NCBI RefSeq assembly: GCF_900111815.1
Contig: NZ_LT630004.1
Coordinates: 657,671-721,670, forward strand
Origin: Bacillus massilinigeriensis
GTDB taxonomy: Bacteria > Bacillota > Bacilli > Bacillales > Cytobacillaceae
Direction of reading: 5' to 3'
DNA length: 64,000 nt
In this document: positions 53,715 to 63,033 of the stretch, in pieces
How the letters are laid out: every line of letters begins with the position of its first letter
Position numbering within the stretch: position 1 is the first letter of the stretch
Translations under genes and position numbers: made by a program
The notes under the pieces: model-generated
What the model saw: only the letters and a program-made list of their open reading frames with translations
What the model was told of the DNA's origin: nothing
The model's database searches: none

Positions 53715-56160
53715 CTTCATCAAAAAGAGCCTTTCAAGAAGGTTTTTGGTTTGTATGGTTTGCTATTTGCTTGTATTTCTCGGTCTTGCTGTCATTCTGT
53801 TGGTTACATTAGACAATCTGAATGAATCTTATAAAGAACAAAACGAGATTTTAATGAAGAAAGAGAACGTCGCAAGAAATATTGAAAAGAATTGTAGTTC
53901 CGTTTTTCTAGATATCAGGGGCTTTCTTGCTTTCGGGAACGAAGAAATGAAAGAGCGTGCACTGGAAAAGGAGCCGGAAATACGTAAGCAAATCACCATG
54001 CTGCGTGATTTGGCGATTGACGAGGATGATAGGAAATTTGCCGTTTTTGCAGAGGACTTTGTAGACTATTATTTTGATGATACGCTGCCTGATGTCATTG
54101 CGAATTATGAAGATAATAATATGAAAGCTATTTTGGATAAAGCGAATAATGAATCGATTCAAAAGCTGGCAGAATTCCAAGGGAAGCTTGAGGAGTATCT
54201 CGAAACCAAAGACAAGGATCTTCATTCGAAATTGAATCATTTTACCAAGATGGAAAAATACATTCAAGTCGGTTTTATCTTTTTCATGCTCGTTTCTCTC
54301 TTGACGCTGGAGAGAATTATCCGGCATATGCTCACAGAGATCGGCAAACCGCTCTCAGAGCTAGCCAAGGCCTCCAACGAGACAGCGATGGGAAGGGAGG
54401 CTGTTCTTCATCTGGAAATAGGAAGGGAGGACGAAATCGGTGTCCTTTCATCCGCTTTCCAAAGGATGTTGCTGAGTATTCAAGAGAAAGAAAATGAACT
54501 TGTCTCTCACAATGAGGAGCTCTTAGCCCAGGGGGAGGAATTGCAAAAACAGCAGATTCAATTGGAATCCGCCTTAGAATCTTTAGAGGAAAGGCAGCGT
54601 TCTCTCAATGGGCGCAATGAGCTTATCCATCAAATTTCCGATACGCTCGAGGAACAGAAGGTGTTGGAAAATGCTGTCAACTTTATGGCCAAGGCGATTG
54701 GTGCGGATTGCGGATTGATCAGCCTTGTTGAGAAAGATTTGCATGCAAACTATGCTGTCCCGGAAGACGCTGTCCGTCCATATTTAAAGCAAATAAAGCA
54801 AAGCGAATTTGTTGCTAGGCTTCAAAAAGAGCAGCATGCCTTTATTGTCAGCCGCAAACCTGGACTTTCCGTCAAAGGAATGCATCAAGGCTCTTTTTTC
54901 CTTCATCATGTCTACGTACCCGTGTTTTTAACGGAAGGTTCCTTGTATGCAATTATGCTATTTTGCCGTTATTGCAGCAGTTTTGAGCAAAAAGACCTGG
55001 ATGAGTATGAAGCTTTGGCAAAAAGTATCGGAAATATTCTTGATAAAGTTCGTTTTTATCAAAAAACAGAAGAAGAGCGAAAGCTTAACCAGGAGGTGAT
55101 TAACACAGTCCAGGAAGGGCTTCAGCTAATCGATGCCAACGGGAAATTGCTGAAAATCAATGCGGCTTTATGTGAGGTTTTCGAGTGCAAGCAGTATATT
55201 GCCGAATTAGAAGGAGTTTCTTCCGAAAGGTGGGCTCCATACATGAAAAACATGATTGAGGACGGGGAAGCTTTTATTGACTACCTGGAAAAGGTCTTAG
55301 ATGGCAGCGGTGACAGTGAAGGATTTGTTTATAGCATGAAGGATAGCGGACAAGTTTTCAAGGTATATAGCGAAGAACTCTCCCTCGGGGTAGAGCTGAA
55401 TGGAATGATTCTTGTTCATCGAAACATCACGAAGGAATATGAAGTGGATAAGATGAAGTCAGAGTTTGTCAGTACCGTTAGCCATGAACTGCGCACGCCG
55501 CTTTCAAGCATTCTCGGTTTTTCAGAACTGATGCTTTACAGGGATTTATCTCCTGAAAAGCACAAGAATTATACGAAAACAATCTATCAGGAGACTCAGA
55601 GGCTTGCGTCCTTAATCAATGATTTTCTTGATGTCCAGAAAATGGAGGCTGGGAAACAGCAGTATCGAATGGATTATGTGAAGGTATATGCTCTTTTGGA
55701 ACGAGTGGTTTCGCTTCAAAAGCTAAGTGCACCGGAGCATTGTATTACGATTGAGATGGTGAGCAAGAATGAGAAGGTTTTCGGTGATGAGCAGAAGCTT
55801 GAACAGGCTATACGAAACCTCGTAAGCAATAGTGTCAAATATTCACCAGGAGGCGGACCTGTCTCAATTTCTTGCTATAGAGAGGGAGAATGGCTGAAAC
55901 TCGCGGTTAAAGACCAAGGGCTGGGAATACCGAAGGAGTCCTTGGATAAGCTCTTCACGAAGTTTTATCGGGTGGATAATTCCGACAGGAGAAAAATTGG
56001 CGGGACAGGTCTTGGTCTTTCCATTGTCCAGGAAGTTGTCAAAGCCCATAGTGGAAATGTTACAGTAGAATCTGAATACGGCCATGGAAGTACCTTTACT
56101 ATTAGTATCCCTGTTGTAGAATATAACAACTGCACTGAGAAGGAGACTGTGGATACTTGA
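53704..56160 (+). CDS. Large sensor histidine kinase with HAMP, GAF and PAS domains
   Basis: An 818-residue kinase: TM1 (about 15-37), a helical extracytoplasmic domain to about 185 (CHASE3-like), TM2 (about 188-208), HAMP, a coiled coil (about 255-300), GAF (about 310-450), PAS (about 460-570), HisKA (VSTVSHELRTPLSSILGFSE) and HATPase_c (NLVSNSVKYSPGGG, KDQGLGIP, GGTGLGLSIVQEVV). Third gene of the cyclic-di-GMP operon, overlapping the receiver gene. Its signal is unknown; the helical sensor may detect a chemical or envelope stress. Confidence 0.93.
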   Translation: MLNNFIKKSLSRRFLVCMVCYLLVFLGLAVILLVTLDNLNESYKEQNEILMKKENVARNIEKNCSSVFLDIRGFLAFGNEEMKERALEKEPEIRKQITMLRDLAIDEDDRKFAVFAEDFVDYYFDDTLPDVIANYEDNNMKAILDKANNESIQKLAEFQGKLEEYLETKDKDLHSKLNHFTKMEKYIQVGFIFFMLVSLLTLERIIRHMLTEIGKPLSELAKASNETAMGREAVLHLEIGREDEIGVLSSAFQRMLLSIQEKENELVSHNEELLAQGEELQKQQIQLESALESLEERQRSLNGRNELIHQISDTLEEQKVLENAVNFMAKAIGADCGLISLVEKDLHANYAVPEDAVRPYLKQIKQSEFVARLQKEQHAFIVSRKPGLSVKGMHQGSFFLHHVYVPVFLTEGSLYAIMLFCRYCSSFEQKDLDEYEALAKSIGNILDKVRFYQKTEEERKLNQEVINTVQEGLQLIDANGKLLKINAALCEVFECKQYIAELEGVSSERWAPYMKNMIEDGEAFIDYLEKVLDGSGDSEGFVYSMKDSGQVFKVYSEELSLGVELNGMILVHRNITKEYEVDKMKSEFVSTVSHELRTPLSSILGFSELMLYRDLSPEKHKNYTKTIYQETQRLASLINDFLDVQKMEAGKQQYRMDYVKVYALLERVVSLQKLSAPEHCITIEMVSKNEKVFGDEQKLEQAIRNLVSNSVKYSPGGGPVSISCYREGEWLKLAVKDQGLGIPKESLDKLFTKFYRVDNSDRRKIGGTGLGLSIVQEVVKAHSGNVTVESEYGHGSTFTISIPVVEYNNCTEKETVDT

Positions 56161-56255
56161 TCAAACCATATAACGCTAGTGAGCTATCTAAGGAAATTAT
56201 GCAGACGTTTCTCAAGATGGGGAAAAAATGGCCAATTTTGATTCCAGAAGAATAA
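56157..56255 (+). CDS. Possible translationally coupled micro-ORF, 32 aa
   Basis: TTG at 56157 overlaps the kinase stop TGA, with AAGGAG 10 bp upstream. It encodes a 32-residue product (MIKPYNASELSKEIMQ, then FLKMGKKWPILIPEE) that is helical and then hydrophobic. No family recognised. The overlap-type start supports translation; homologues would confirm it. Confidence 0.45.
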   Translation: MIKPYNASELSKEIMQTFLKMGKKWPILIPEE

Positions 56256-56271
56256 GTACTATAGGAGGACT

Positions 56272-56296
56272 GGGCATTTGCCCGTTTTTTTTTTTG
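56272..56296 (+). terminator. Terminator of the signalling operon
   Basis: GGGC-attt-GCCC followed by about ten T. Confidence 0.85.
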
Positions 56297-56382
56297 CTGA
56301 AAAACATGAAACTTAGTTAAGTGGATATATAATAAGAAAACAATAATAATGAAGGAGGTTGATAAGAAAAAACATTTCCGAC

Positions 56383-56411
56383 TTGACTGATAGGAATACC
56401 TGTATTATAGT
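56383..56411 (+). promoter_or_regulatory. SigA promoter of the cystine symporter gene
   Basis: TTGACT (56383-56388), 17-bp spacer, TATAGT (56406-56411). An unused AAGGAGG lies upstream at 56352. Confidence 0.7.
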
Positions 56412-56439
56412 TACTACTATATAAGGGGAGGGGTAAAAA

Positions 56440-57831
56440 TTGACGAATGGTTTGGTGATTTTAAATATTGCAATTTTATTATTTATTCTCTTTGGTCTTT
56501 ATATGATGCAAAGAAAACACGTCTCATTCTCTAAACGGGTGTTTACTGCGCTCGGAATAGGTATTTTGTTCGGTTTCGCCTTACAGTTACTTTACGGGCC
56601 GTCTTCCGAGGTTACTGCCACGACAGCAGGCTGGTTCAGTCTTGTTGGATCTGGTTATGTGAAGTTCCTTCAAATGATTGTAATGCCGCTAGTTTTCATA
56701 TCCATTCTTACAGCGTTCACGAAACTGAAGCTAACAAGTAATATTGGAAAAATTAGTTCCTTAATTCTTGGAATCCTGATTGCAACAACAGCCGTTGCAG
56801 CAACCGTGGGTATTGCTTCTGCTATTGGTTTTGACCTTGAGGCAGTCGAAGTTCATCAAGGGGATGCTGAAACTGCAAGGGCCGGGGAACTGGAACAAAA
56901 ATATGGAGAAATGCTAGAAGGCCGGACGCTACCGCAGCAAATGCTAGAATTCCTGCCGGCAAATCCATTCCTTGATTTAACGGGAGCACGTCCAACCTCA
57001 ACTATTTCTGTTGTTATCTTCGCCGCATTTATTGGTATTGCATACCTTGGTGTTCGTCGCAAAGCACCAGAACAAGCGGAATTATTTTCGAAGATTGTTG
57101 ATGCCTTTTATACGATTATTATGAGGATTGTAACTTTAATTCTTCGCCTGACACCATATGGCGTACTTGCAATCATGACGAATACGGTTGCAATGAGTAA
57201 CCTGGACGCGATTTTGAAGCTTGGAAAATTCGTTCTTGCCTCCTATGTCGCGCTTGCTGTGATGTTCATCATCCATTTGCTTCTCTTGACAGCTGCTGGC
57301 CTTAACCCGATCGTTTATGTCAAGAAGGCATTTCCTGTACTGACATTCGCCTTTACTTCAAGGACTAGCGCAGGGGCATTGCCGCTTAATATTAAAACCC
57401 AGCGTTCCCTTGGAGTATCGGAAGGGATTGCAAACTTTGCAGGTTCCTTCGGTCTGTCGATCGGTCAAAATGGCTGTGCAGGAATTTATCCTGCTATGCT
57501 GGCTGTTATGATAGCACCGTCAGTGGGAATTGATCCATTGAGCCCATCCTTCATTATTAGCGTCATTGGAATTGTTGCAATCAGTTCATTTGGTGTTGCC
57601 GGTGTAGGTGGCGGTGCAACCTTCGCTGCACTACTCGTATTGTCAGCACTGAATCTTCCAGTCGGTCTTGCTGGTTTGCTCATTTCCGTTGAACCGCTGA
57701 TCGATATGGGCCGCACTGCCGTTAACGTTAGCGGATCCATGACAGCTGGAGTTCTTACTAGCAGATTGACAAAGGACATCGATTCAGAATCCTATTATGA
57801 CGAATCTTTAAAAATTGAAGCAGAAGCATAA
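56440..57831 (+). CDS. tcyP: Sodium/L-cystine symporter TcyP-like
   Basis: A 463-residue dicarboxylate/amino-acid:cation symporter (DAACS) protein with about nine helices. Visible family parts include KFLQMIVMPLVFISILTAF, FTSRTSAGALPLNIKTQRSL and the ISSFGVAGVGGGATF loop near 390. It matches B. subtilis TcyP (YhcL), the high-affinity cystine uptake system. TTG start about 7 bp after GGGGAGGGG. The next gene on the same strand is sspH. Confidence 0.9.
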   Translation: MTNGLVILNIAILLFILFGLYMMQRKHVSFSKRVFTALGIGILFGFALQLLYGPSSEVTATTAGWFSLVGSGYVKFLQMIVMPLVFISILTAFTKLKLTSNIGKISSLILGILIATTAVAATVGIASAIGFDLEAVEVHQGDAETARAGELEQKYGEMLEGRTLPQQMLEFLPANPFLDLTGARPTSTISVVIFAAFIGIAYLGVRRKAPEQAELFSKIVDAFYTIIMRIVTLILRLTPYGVLAIMTNTVAMSNLDAILKLGKFVLASYVALAVMFIIHLLLLTAAGLNPIVYVKKAFPVLTFAFTSRTSAGALPLNIKTQRSLGVSEGIANFAGSFGLSIGQNGCAGIYPAMLAVMIAPSVGIDPLSPSFIISVIGIVAISSFGVAGVGGGATFAALLVLSALNLPVGLAGLLISVEPLIDMGRTAVNVSGSMTAGVLTSRLTKDIDSESYYDESLKIEAEA

Positions 57832-57859
57832 AAAATGCTGCTGCAGTAGGTCTGTTGAC

Positions 57860-57898
57860 AAAAAGTGGTCCGGAATAATATATTCCGGACCACTTTTA
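57860..57898. terminator. Bidirectional terminator between tcyP and pbuO
   Basis: AAAAGTGGTCCGGAAT pairs perfectly with ATTCCGGACCACTTTT. Confidence 0.93.
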
Positions 57899-57931
57899 TA
57901 TTGGTGTGCAAGTGGCAAATGACGCGGTTTC

Positions 57932-59233
57932 TTAATGCGGAAGGAACGCAAGCTGGTAGAAGAAAAGGACGGCAAAGATATAGACTAAAGGGTGTACTTC
58001 CTTCCACTGTCCTTTTACAACCTTTAACAGCGGATAGGAGATGAATCCAAGAGCGATACCAGTTGAAATACTCGATGTAAGCGGCATGCTCAGAATGATG
58101 AGGAAAGCAGGGAATGCTTCATCAAGCTCATTCCATTTGATTTGTGAAATACTGCCCATCATCAGGCTTCCAACGATAATAAGAGCTGGAGCTGTAATGG
58201 CGGACAGTCCGGAAACAGCACTGACTAGCGGCCCAAAAAATGCTGCAAAAATAAATAGAATAGCGACTGTTAACGATGTCAGTCCTGTACGTCCACCTGC
58301 TGCTACTCCTGATGTAGACTCGATATAGGCTGTTGTAGGGCTTGTGCCGAACATCGCACCGACCGCCGTTCCAATTGAATCGGATAGGAGTGCTTTTCTT
58401 GCACGAGGCATTTTATTGCCTTTCATCAGTCCTGCTTGGTTAGCCACGCCAATCATAGTTCCAGTTGTATCAAATATCGTAACAAGAATAAAGGAGAATA
58501 CTACAGCATAAAGACTGTGGGAAATAACCTCCCCGAATGCATCAATAGGATTTGCAATAATTAGGCCTTCAGGAAGCGATGGAAGAGAGACAAAACCTTT
58601 ATTAAAGCTCAAGTCTCCTGTGAAGTAGGCAATGATACCTGTGATAACCATTCCAATAAACAATGCGCCGTTAATGTTCATGATCATCATAACAAGGGTG
58701 ACAGCCAATCCAATTAATGCTAGTGCAGCTGATGAAGAATGCAAGTCCCCAAGACCAACAAGATTCGTTGGGTGTGCTGTAATAATCTTTGTAAGGCGAA
58801 GACCGATAAAGGCGATGAAAAGACCGATACCGGCGGTGATACCATGCTTAAGATTAGAAGGAATCGCCTCAATCAGCTTTTCACGGAACGACGTTAGTGA
58901 AAGGATGACAAAAATTATCCCTGCTACAAAAACTGCGGCAAATGCAGCTTCATAAGTAATTCCTTCATGGCCGCCTACAACAGAATAGGCAAAGTAAGCG
59001 TTTAGCCCCATTCCGGGTGCAATCGCAATAGGGTAGTTTGCGAACAGTGCCATCCATAGTGTACCAGCAGCAGCTGCAATGATTGTCGCTGTGAATACTT
59101 GCTCAAACGGAACTCCAGCATCCGATAAGATCACAGGGTTTACCACGACGATATAAACCATTGTAAAAAAAGTGGTTATCCCTGCAAGCATTTCCGTTTT
59201 TGCATTTGTATTATTTTCCTTAAGTTTAAACAT
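57932..59233 (-). CDS. pbuO: NCS2 purine permease, PbuO-like
   Basis: A 433-residue AzgA-type hypoxanthine/guanine permease with about twelve helices, N-terminal GITTFFTMVYIVVVNPVILS, APGMGLNAYFAY (about 72-83), and a re-entrant loop SPTTAYIESTSGVAAGGRTG. Close to B. subtilis PbuO in length and sequence. ATG after GGAGG. A pair of PurR-type boxes lies upstream. Confidence 0.88.
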   Translation of the reverse strand: MFKLKENNTNAKTEMLAGITTFFTMVYIVVVNPVILSDAGVPFEQVFTATIIAAAAGTLWMALFANYPIAIAPGMGLNAYFAYSVVGGHEGITYEAAFAAVFVAGIIFVILSLTSFREKLIEAIPSNLKHGITAGIGLFIAFIGLRLTKIITAHPTNLVGLGDLHSSSAALALIGLAVTLVMMIMNINGALFIGMVITGIIAYFTGDLSFNKGFVSLPSLPEGLIIANPIDAFGEVISHSLYAVVFSFILVTIFDTTGTMIGVANQAGLMKGNKMPRARKALLSDSIGTAVGAMFGTSPTTAYIESTSGVAAGGRTGLTSLTVAILFIFAAFFGPLVSAVSGLSAITAPALIIVGSLMMGSISQIKWNELDEAFPAFLIILSMPLTSSISTGIALGFISYPLLKVVKGQWKEVHPLVYIFAVLFFYQLAFLPH

Positions 59234-59250
59234 GAAATTTCCTCCAAAAT

Positions 59251-59286
59251 ACGAACATTTTAAAACACAAATTTTATATTATTCGT
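59251..59286 (-). promoter_or_regulatory. Candidate PurR box pair upstream of pbuO
   Basis: ACGAACATT (59251-59259) and the inverted ATTATTCGT (59278-59286), separated by 18 bp, resemble the paired PurR boxes of B. subtilis purine genes. Position between pbuO and sspH fits pbuO control. Confidence 0.5.
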
Positions 59287-59439
59287 TTTTGATCAAAATG
59301 GCAAGAGGGATTTACTTTCTTATTCTGTCCATTTTGTGTATTTCGTTCCACTCTAAAAACGGAGAAAAGCCGACATCATGTATAAGGTGTTAAAAGGACA
59401 GGGAAAATAATCGCAGATGAATCGAAAGGAGAGAGGATT

Positions 59440-59619
59440 ATGGATGTTAGAAGAGTGAAACAAATTTTATCATCATCAGCAGAGATTGAAGTCACATACA
59501 ATGGCGCAGATGTGTGGATCGATAGCCTGAATGAGGACGGAAGGACAGCAACAGTGCATTTAAGAGGGCCACTCGAAGAAAGAACAATTGTTGAGATTGA
59601 CGAACTGGAGGAAAAGTAG
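59440..59619 (+). CDS. sspH: Small acid-soluble spore protein H-type
   Basis: A 59-residue protein. MDVRRVKQILSSSAEIEVTY, then NGADVWIDSLNEDGRTATVH and an acidic tail EIDELEEK match the minor SASP H family (NVxRAKxI...VTYNG). Expressed in the forespore in B. subtilis. ATG follows AAAGGAGAGAGG. Followed by a terminator shared with pit. Confidence 0.88.
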   Translation: MDVRRVKQILSSSAEIEVTYNGADVWIDSLNEDGRTATVHLRGPLEERTIVEIDELEEK

Positions 59620-59631
59620 GAGCTACACAAA

Positions 59632-59655
59632 AAAGACCGGCATCCGCCGGTCTTT
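59632..59655. terminator. Bidirectional terminator between sspH and pit
   Basis: AAAGACCGGC-atcc-GCCGGTCTTT. Confidence 0.93.
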
Positions 59656-59658
59656 CAT

Positions 59659-60657
59659 TTATAGAAAAATATTGAGGATATAGTAGCAAAGAGCTGCTAA
59701 CGCTGCAGAAATCGGAAGGGTAATGACCCATGTGACTAGCATCCGCTGTGCAGTTCCCCATTTTACTCCCTTGACACGGTGGGATGCACCAACACCGAGA
59801 ATCGAAGAAGAGATAACATGTGTTGTACTTACAGGTAAATGAATAAAAGTTGCACCAAAGATGACAATGGCGCCCGTTAAGTCGGCTGCGACACCATTGA
59901 TTGGCCGTATTTTCATTATTTTGCCGCCAACTGTTTTGATGATTTTCCAACCACCGACGGAAGTTCCTAGACCCATTGCGAGAGCACAGGAAAACTGAAC
60001 CCAATGCTGGATTTCTTGATCTGACTGATATCCATTAGCAATCAAGGCCATTGTGATGATACCCATTGCTTTTTGGGCATCGTTCGTTCCGTGTGTAAAA
60101 GCCTGGAGTGCTGCTGTACCAATCTGGAAAAATCGGAAGTTCCGGTTGGTCTTGGCGAGGTTGTTATTTTTAAATACTATCTTAAAGATGCCATAAATGA
60201 TGTAACCTGCAACAAAAGCGATAACCGGTGACAGAAGCAGCGCTTCAATAATCTTTAGGAAACCGGAATAATTTAATGAAGCAAATCCTGCTGCTGCGAT
60301 AGCTGCACCTGCAATAGAACCGATGATGGCATGGGAAGAACTGCTTGGTATCCCATAATACCATGTAAGAAGATTCCATATAATAGCAGACAACAGAGCG
60401 GCGAGGATAACAATCTGACCGTTATGAAGCGTAAACGGATCGACAATATCCTTTGTGATCGTTTTGGCAACTCCTGTGAAAGTCATGGCACCAACAAAGT
60501 TCATTGTAGCTGCAAGAATAATTGCGTGTCTTGGTTTTAGTGCTTTTGTTGAGACAGCTGTCGCAATTGCATTCGCTGTGTCATGGAATCCATTGATAAA
60601 ATCAAACGCTAGAGCTGCAATGACAATTAATGCTGTGACGATAAAAACCGTATCCAT
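59659..60657 (-). CDS. pit: Low-affinity inorganic phosphate transporter Pit
   Basis: A 332-residue membrane protein of the PiT family with about ten helices and the two PiT signatures GFHDTANAIATAVS (near 24) and FTHGTNDAQKAMG (near 190). It imports metal-phosphate driven by protons. ATG with AAGGAGC upstream. 12 bp after the DUF47 gene, forming the ykaA-pit operon. Confidence 0.94.
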   Translation of the reverse strand: MDTVFIVTALIVIAALAFDFINGFHDTANAIATAVSTKALKPRHAIILAATMNFVGAMTFTGVAKTITKDIVDPFTLHNGQIVILAALLSAIIWNLLTWYYGIPSSSSHAIIGSIAGAAIAAAGFASLNYSGFLKIIEALLLSPVIAFVAGYIIYGIFKIVFKNNNLAKTNRNFRFFQIGTAALQAFTHGTNDAQKAMGIITMALIANGYQSDQEIQHWVQFSCALAMGLGTSVGGWKIIKTVGGKIMKIRPINGVAADLTGAIVIFGATFIHLPVSTTHVISSSILGVGASHRVKGVKWGTAQRMLVTWVITLPISAALAALCYYILNIFL

Positions 60658-60669
60658 AAATCAGGCTCC

Positions 60670-61287
60670 TTATGCGTTTTTCATGACAATGCTTTCAAGC
60701 GTGTTTGCAACGTCCTGGCAGCTATCAGCAATTTCTTCAAGACTTTCATAAATTTCTTTATACTGGATGATACGAATTGGATCCTTTTCGACAGAGAACA
60801 AATGCTTGAGTGACTGACGTAGAATTCCGTCGCATTTCGATTCGTAATCTTTAATTTTGATCGCATAATCCCTGATCAGCGGGAGTTTCTTTGTTGTCAG
60901 AAGCCCGACAGCCTGTTCGATTTCAATAGCAGATGCTTTAAGCGCTTCGACAAATTCGCGCATGTATTCGTCTGCATGGGTAATGGAATAGACTTCGAAT
61001 AGATTGGAACAATGATCCATGCCATCGAGGACATCATCCATACTCATCGAAAGTGCAAGAATGTCTTCACGTTCGATTGGAGTGATGAAAACATTGTTCA
61101 GTTCCATGATGACTTCATGGATGTAGTTATCGCCTTTTGTTTCATAATCCTTCATCTTTTCTGTGAAGACTTTTAGGTCACTCACATTGTTCAATTTGTA
61201 ATCCGCAAAAAAGTCAGAACTTTCCTTTAAGTTGCTGGCTATATTGGATAACAGCACTGCGAATTTGTCCTTTTTCTTAAAAACCAT
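60670..61287 (-). CDS. ykaA: DUF47 (PhoU-like) protein YkaA
   Basis: A 205-residue all-helical PhoU-like protein with metal-binding acidic motifs EKMKDYETKGDNYIHEVIME (about 45-62) and IKIDYESKCDGILRQ-type segment (about 145-160). DUF47 proteins are nearly always paired with Pit and are thought to regulate it. First gene of the two-gene phosphate operon. Confidence 0.92.
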   Translation of the reverse strand: MVFKKKDKFAVLLSNIASNLKESSDFFADYKLNNVSDLKVFTEKMKDYETKGDNYIHEVIMELNNVFITPIEREDILALSMSMDDVLDGMDHCSNLFEVYSITHADEYMREFVEALKASAIEIEQAVGLLTTKKLPLIRDYAIKIKDYESKCDGILRQSLKHLFSVEKDPIRIIQYKEIYESLEEIADSCQDVANTLESIVMKNA

Positions 61288-61379
61288 TTTTCTACCCCAT
61301 TTCTATCCAAGTTGCAAATGACCAAGCGAGATTAATTTTAACGAATTATTGTCGAAATATGAAGATAGACCTTTAAAAA

Positions 61380-61396
61380 TTTACAAAATCTTAACA
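61380..61396. promoter_or_regulatory. Possible PhoP-type direct repeat upstream of ykaA-pit
   Basis: TTTACA-N5-TTAACA at 61380-61396 matches the TT(A/C/T)ACA-N5 repeat of Bacillus PhoP sites, but on the strand opposite to ykaA transcription and with only one pair. Tentative. Confidence 0.25.
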
Positions 61397-61567
61397 TAAA
61401 ACGATTGTTACAATTCAAATTATTTGTTCTTCTTTACCCTTTATATAATGTAGTAAAAACAGTTTTGTTATTAAGATGACCTCATCAATGATAAATCATA
61501 CGAATGGCTTGTAAGGAGAAGAGGATGTTAGAATGAATAAAACAAAATGAAAAGAGGCGGGAGAATC

Positions 61568-62398
61568 ATGTCAGGAAGTATCATGGACAAAGTAACTTTG
61601 CATAACGGGGTAATGATGCCGGTTTTTGGACTTGGAGTCTACAAGGTGGAAGAAGGAGAGGAAACGGAGAAAACAGTCTCTTCCGCGCTGCAGCTTGGGT
61701 ACCGTCTAATTGATACAGCAGCTTTTTATGACAATGAAGAAGGTGTGGGCAAAGCAATCAGGAGCAGCTCTGTACCAAGGGAAGATATTTTTGTTACTAC
61801 TAAAGTGTGGAACAGTGACCAAGGATATGAAAATACTCTGAAGGCTTTCGATAGGAGTATAAACAAGCTTGGCGTTGAGTATGTTGATCTCTATCTTGTC
61901 CACTGGCCTGTAAAAGGGAAATATTTAGATACATGGCGGGCGATGGAGGAAATATACCGAAGTGGAAGGGTTCGGGCTATCGGTGTCAGCAATTTTCAAG
62001 TTCATCATTTACAGGATATTCTCAATCATTGCGAGGAAAAACCGGTTATTAACCAAGTGGAACTTCATCCGGCTCTATCACAAGAAGAGCTTCGCGCATT
62101 TTGCACGAGTCACGAAATAGCAGTGGAAGCATGGTCCCCAATTGCGAGGGGAAGGCTGTTTGGAGATCCTATTATTGCTTCCATTGCAAAGGATAAAGGG
62201 AAATCGGAAGCGCAAATCATACTTCGTTGGCATGTACAGAACGGAGTTATTCCGATACCGAAATCAGTGCATCTGGAACGGTTGAAGGAAAATAGTGATA
62301 TCTGTGATTTTGTTTTGACAGCAAAGGAAATGGAAAATATCAATTCGTTAAATAGGGATGAAAGGTTTGGTGCGCATCCAGACCATTTTGATTTTTAA
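61568..62398 (+). CDS. Aldo/keto reductase
   Basis: A 276-residue NADPH-dependent reductase of the AKR5 type, like B. subtilis YvgN/YtbE. The catalytic tetrad is visible: Asp in LIDTAAFYDNE with Tyr, Lys in TTKVWN, His in YLVHWP. The cofactor site includes IPKSVHLERLKEN. It probably detoxifies methylglyoxal or other aldehydes. ATG at 61568 follows GAGGCGGGAG; an ATG seven codons earlier is less well spaced. Confidence 0.92.
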   Translation: MSGSIMDKVTLHNGVMMPVFGLGVYKVEEGEETEKTVSSALQLGYRLIDTAAFYDNEEGVGKAIRSSSVPREDIFVTTKVWNSDQGYENTLKAFDRSINKLGVEYVDLYLVHWPVKGKYLDTWRAMEEIYRSGRVRAIGVSNFQVHHLQDILNHCEEKPVINQVELHPALSQEELRAFCTSHEIAVEAWSPIARGRLFGDPIIASIAKDKGKSEAQIILRWHVQNGVIPIPKSVHLERLKENSDICDFVLTAKEMENINSLNRDERFGAHPDHFDF

Positions 62399-62403
62399 CA
62401 GGG

Positions 62404-62429
62404 CAGGCCATTAATGGCCTGTTTTATTT
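62404..62429 (+). terminator. Terminator after the aldo/keto reductase gene
   Basis: CAGGCC-attaat-GGCCTG followed by TTTTATTT. Confidence 0.88.
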
Positions 62430-62503
62430 ATGTATGGTTAAAAGAACCAGCATCGGTTTCGATTATTTTTGCTGCTTCTGTTACATACTTGTTTTATAGG
62501 CAT

Positions 62504-62529
62504 GTTTAAGCGCTAGAAATGGTGGTAAA
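62504..62529 (+). promoter_or_regulatory. Candidate SigB promoter of the GlsB-family gene
   Basis: GTTTAA, 14-bp spacer, GGTAAA resembles GTTTAA-N12-14-GGGWAW. GlsB-family genes of B. subtilis are SigB targets, but the gene start is 200 bp away. The rest of 62430-62737 shows only short GC-rich palindromes near 62625-62680. Confidence 0.3.
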
Positions 62530-62737
62530 TGTATTGTACGAGCGGGGCAGAAATTTTACAGCTAAGACTACTGCAACACCCGCCGCATACAAAAGGTTTT
62601 AGCATTTGAATAGGGCGCCCAAAACTTTAGCTTTTGCACCCGGGAAGCAAAAGGTTGATCCCGCAGGTATTCTGCGGAAAAAGGAATACTTTTTAGCTCT
62701 TAAAAACACTTAAATTGAAAATGAGGAGGAAGTAAAT

Positions 62738-62998
62738 ATGATGAGCTTTTTGTGGTCATTAATTATTGGAGGAATCATTGGCTGGTTAGCCGGAATCATT
62801 GTTGGAAGAGACATTCCAGGTGGAATTATCGGAAATATTATTGCAGGTTTTATCGGAGCTTGGCTTGGACAAGCAATTCTAGGTGACTGGGGTCCTGTCG
62901 TTGCCGACTTTGCAATTTTGCCAGCATTGATTGGTGCAATTGCTCTAGTGTTCATCGTTAGCCTTGTTATGCGAGGCATGAGAAAAACTACGGACTAA
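62738..62998 (+). CDS. GlsB/YeaQ/YmgE family stress membrane protein
   Basis: An 86-residue protein with three hydrophobic helices and the glycine-rich family pattern GGIIGWLAGIIVGRDIPGG...GIIGNIIAGFIGAWLG. Transglycosylase-associated family; role unclear, usually stress-induced. Two adjacent ATG codons at 62738; SD GAGGAGGAAG. Confidence 0.9.
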   Translation: MMSFLWSLIIGGIIGWLAGIIVGRDIPGGIIGNIIAGFIGAWLGQAILGDWGPVVADFAILPALIGAIALVFIVSLVMRGMRKTTD

Positions 62999-63033
62999 TA
63001 AAAAAGTCTTCCATTTGGAGGCTGTATCACAAC

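Noticed and set aside
56297-56382. T-box or SAM riboswitch before tcyP
   Set aside because: The leader is short, with no T-box sequence or SAM aptamer features; only an ordinary SigA promoter and an unused SD are visible.
59234-59439. Purine riboswitch upstream of pbuO
   Set aside because: No three-way-junction aptamer core could be drawn; PurR-type boxes are a better explanation.
59376-59630. Minus-strand ORF opposite sspH
   Set aside because: Low-complexity serine-rich frame without an SD; the plus-strand sspH explains the region.
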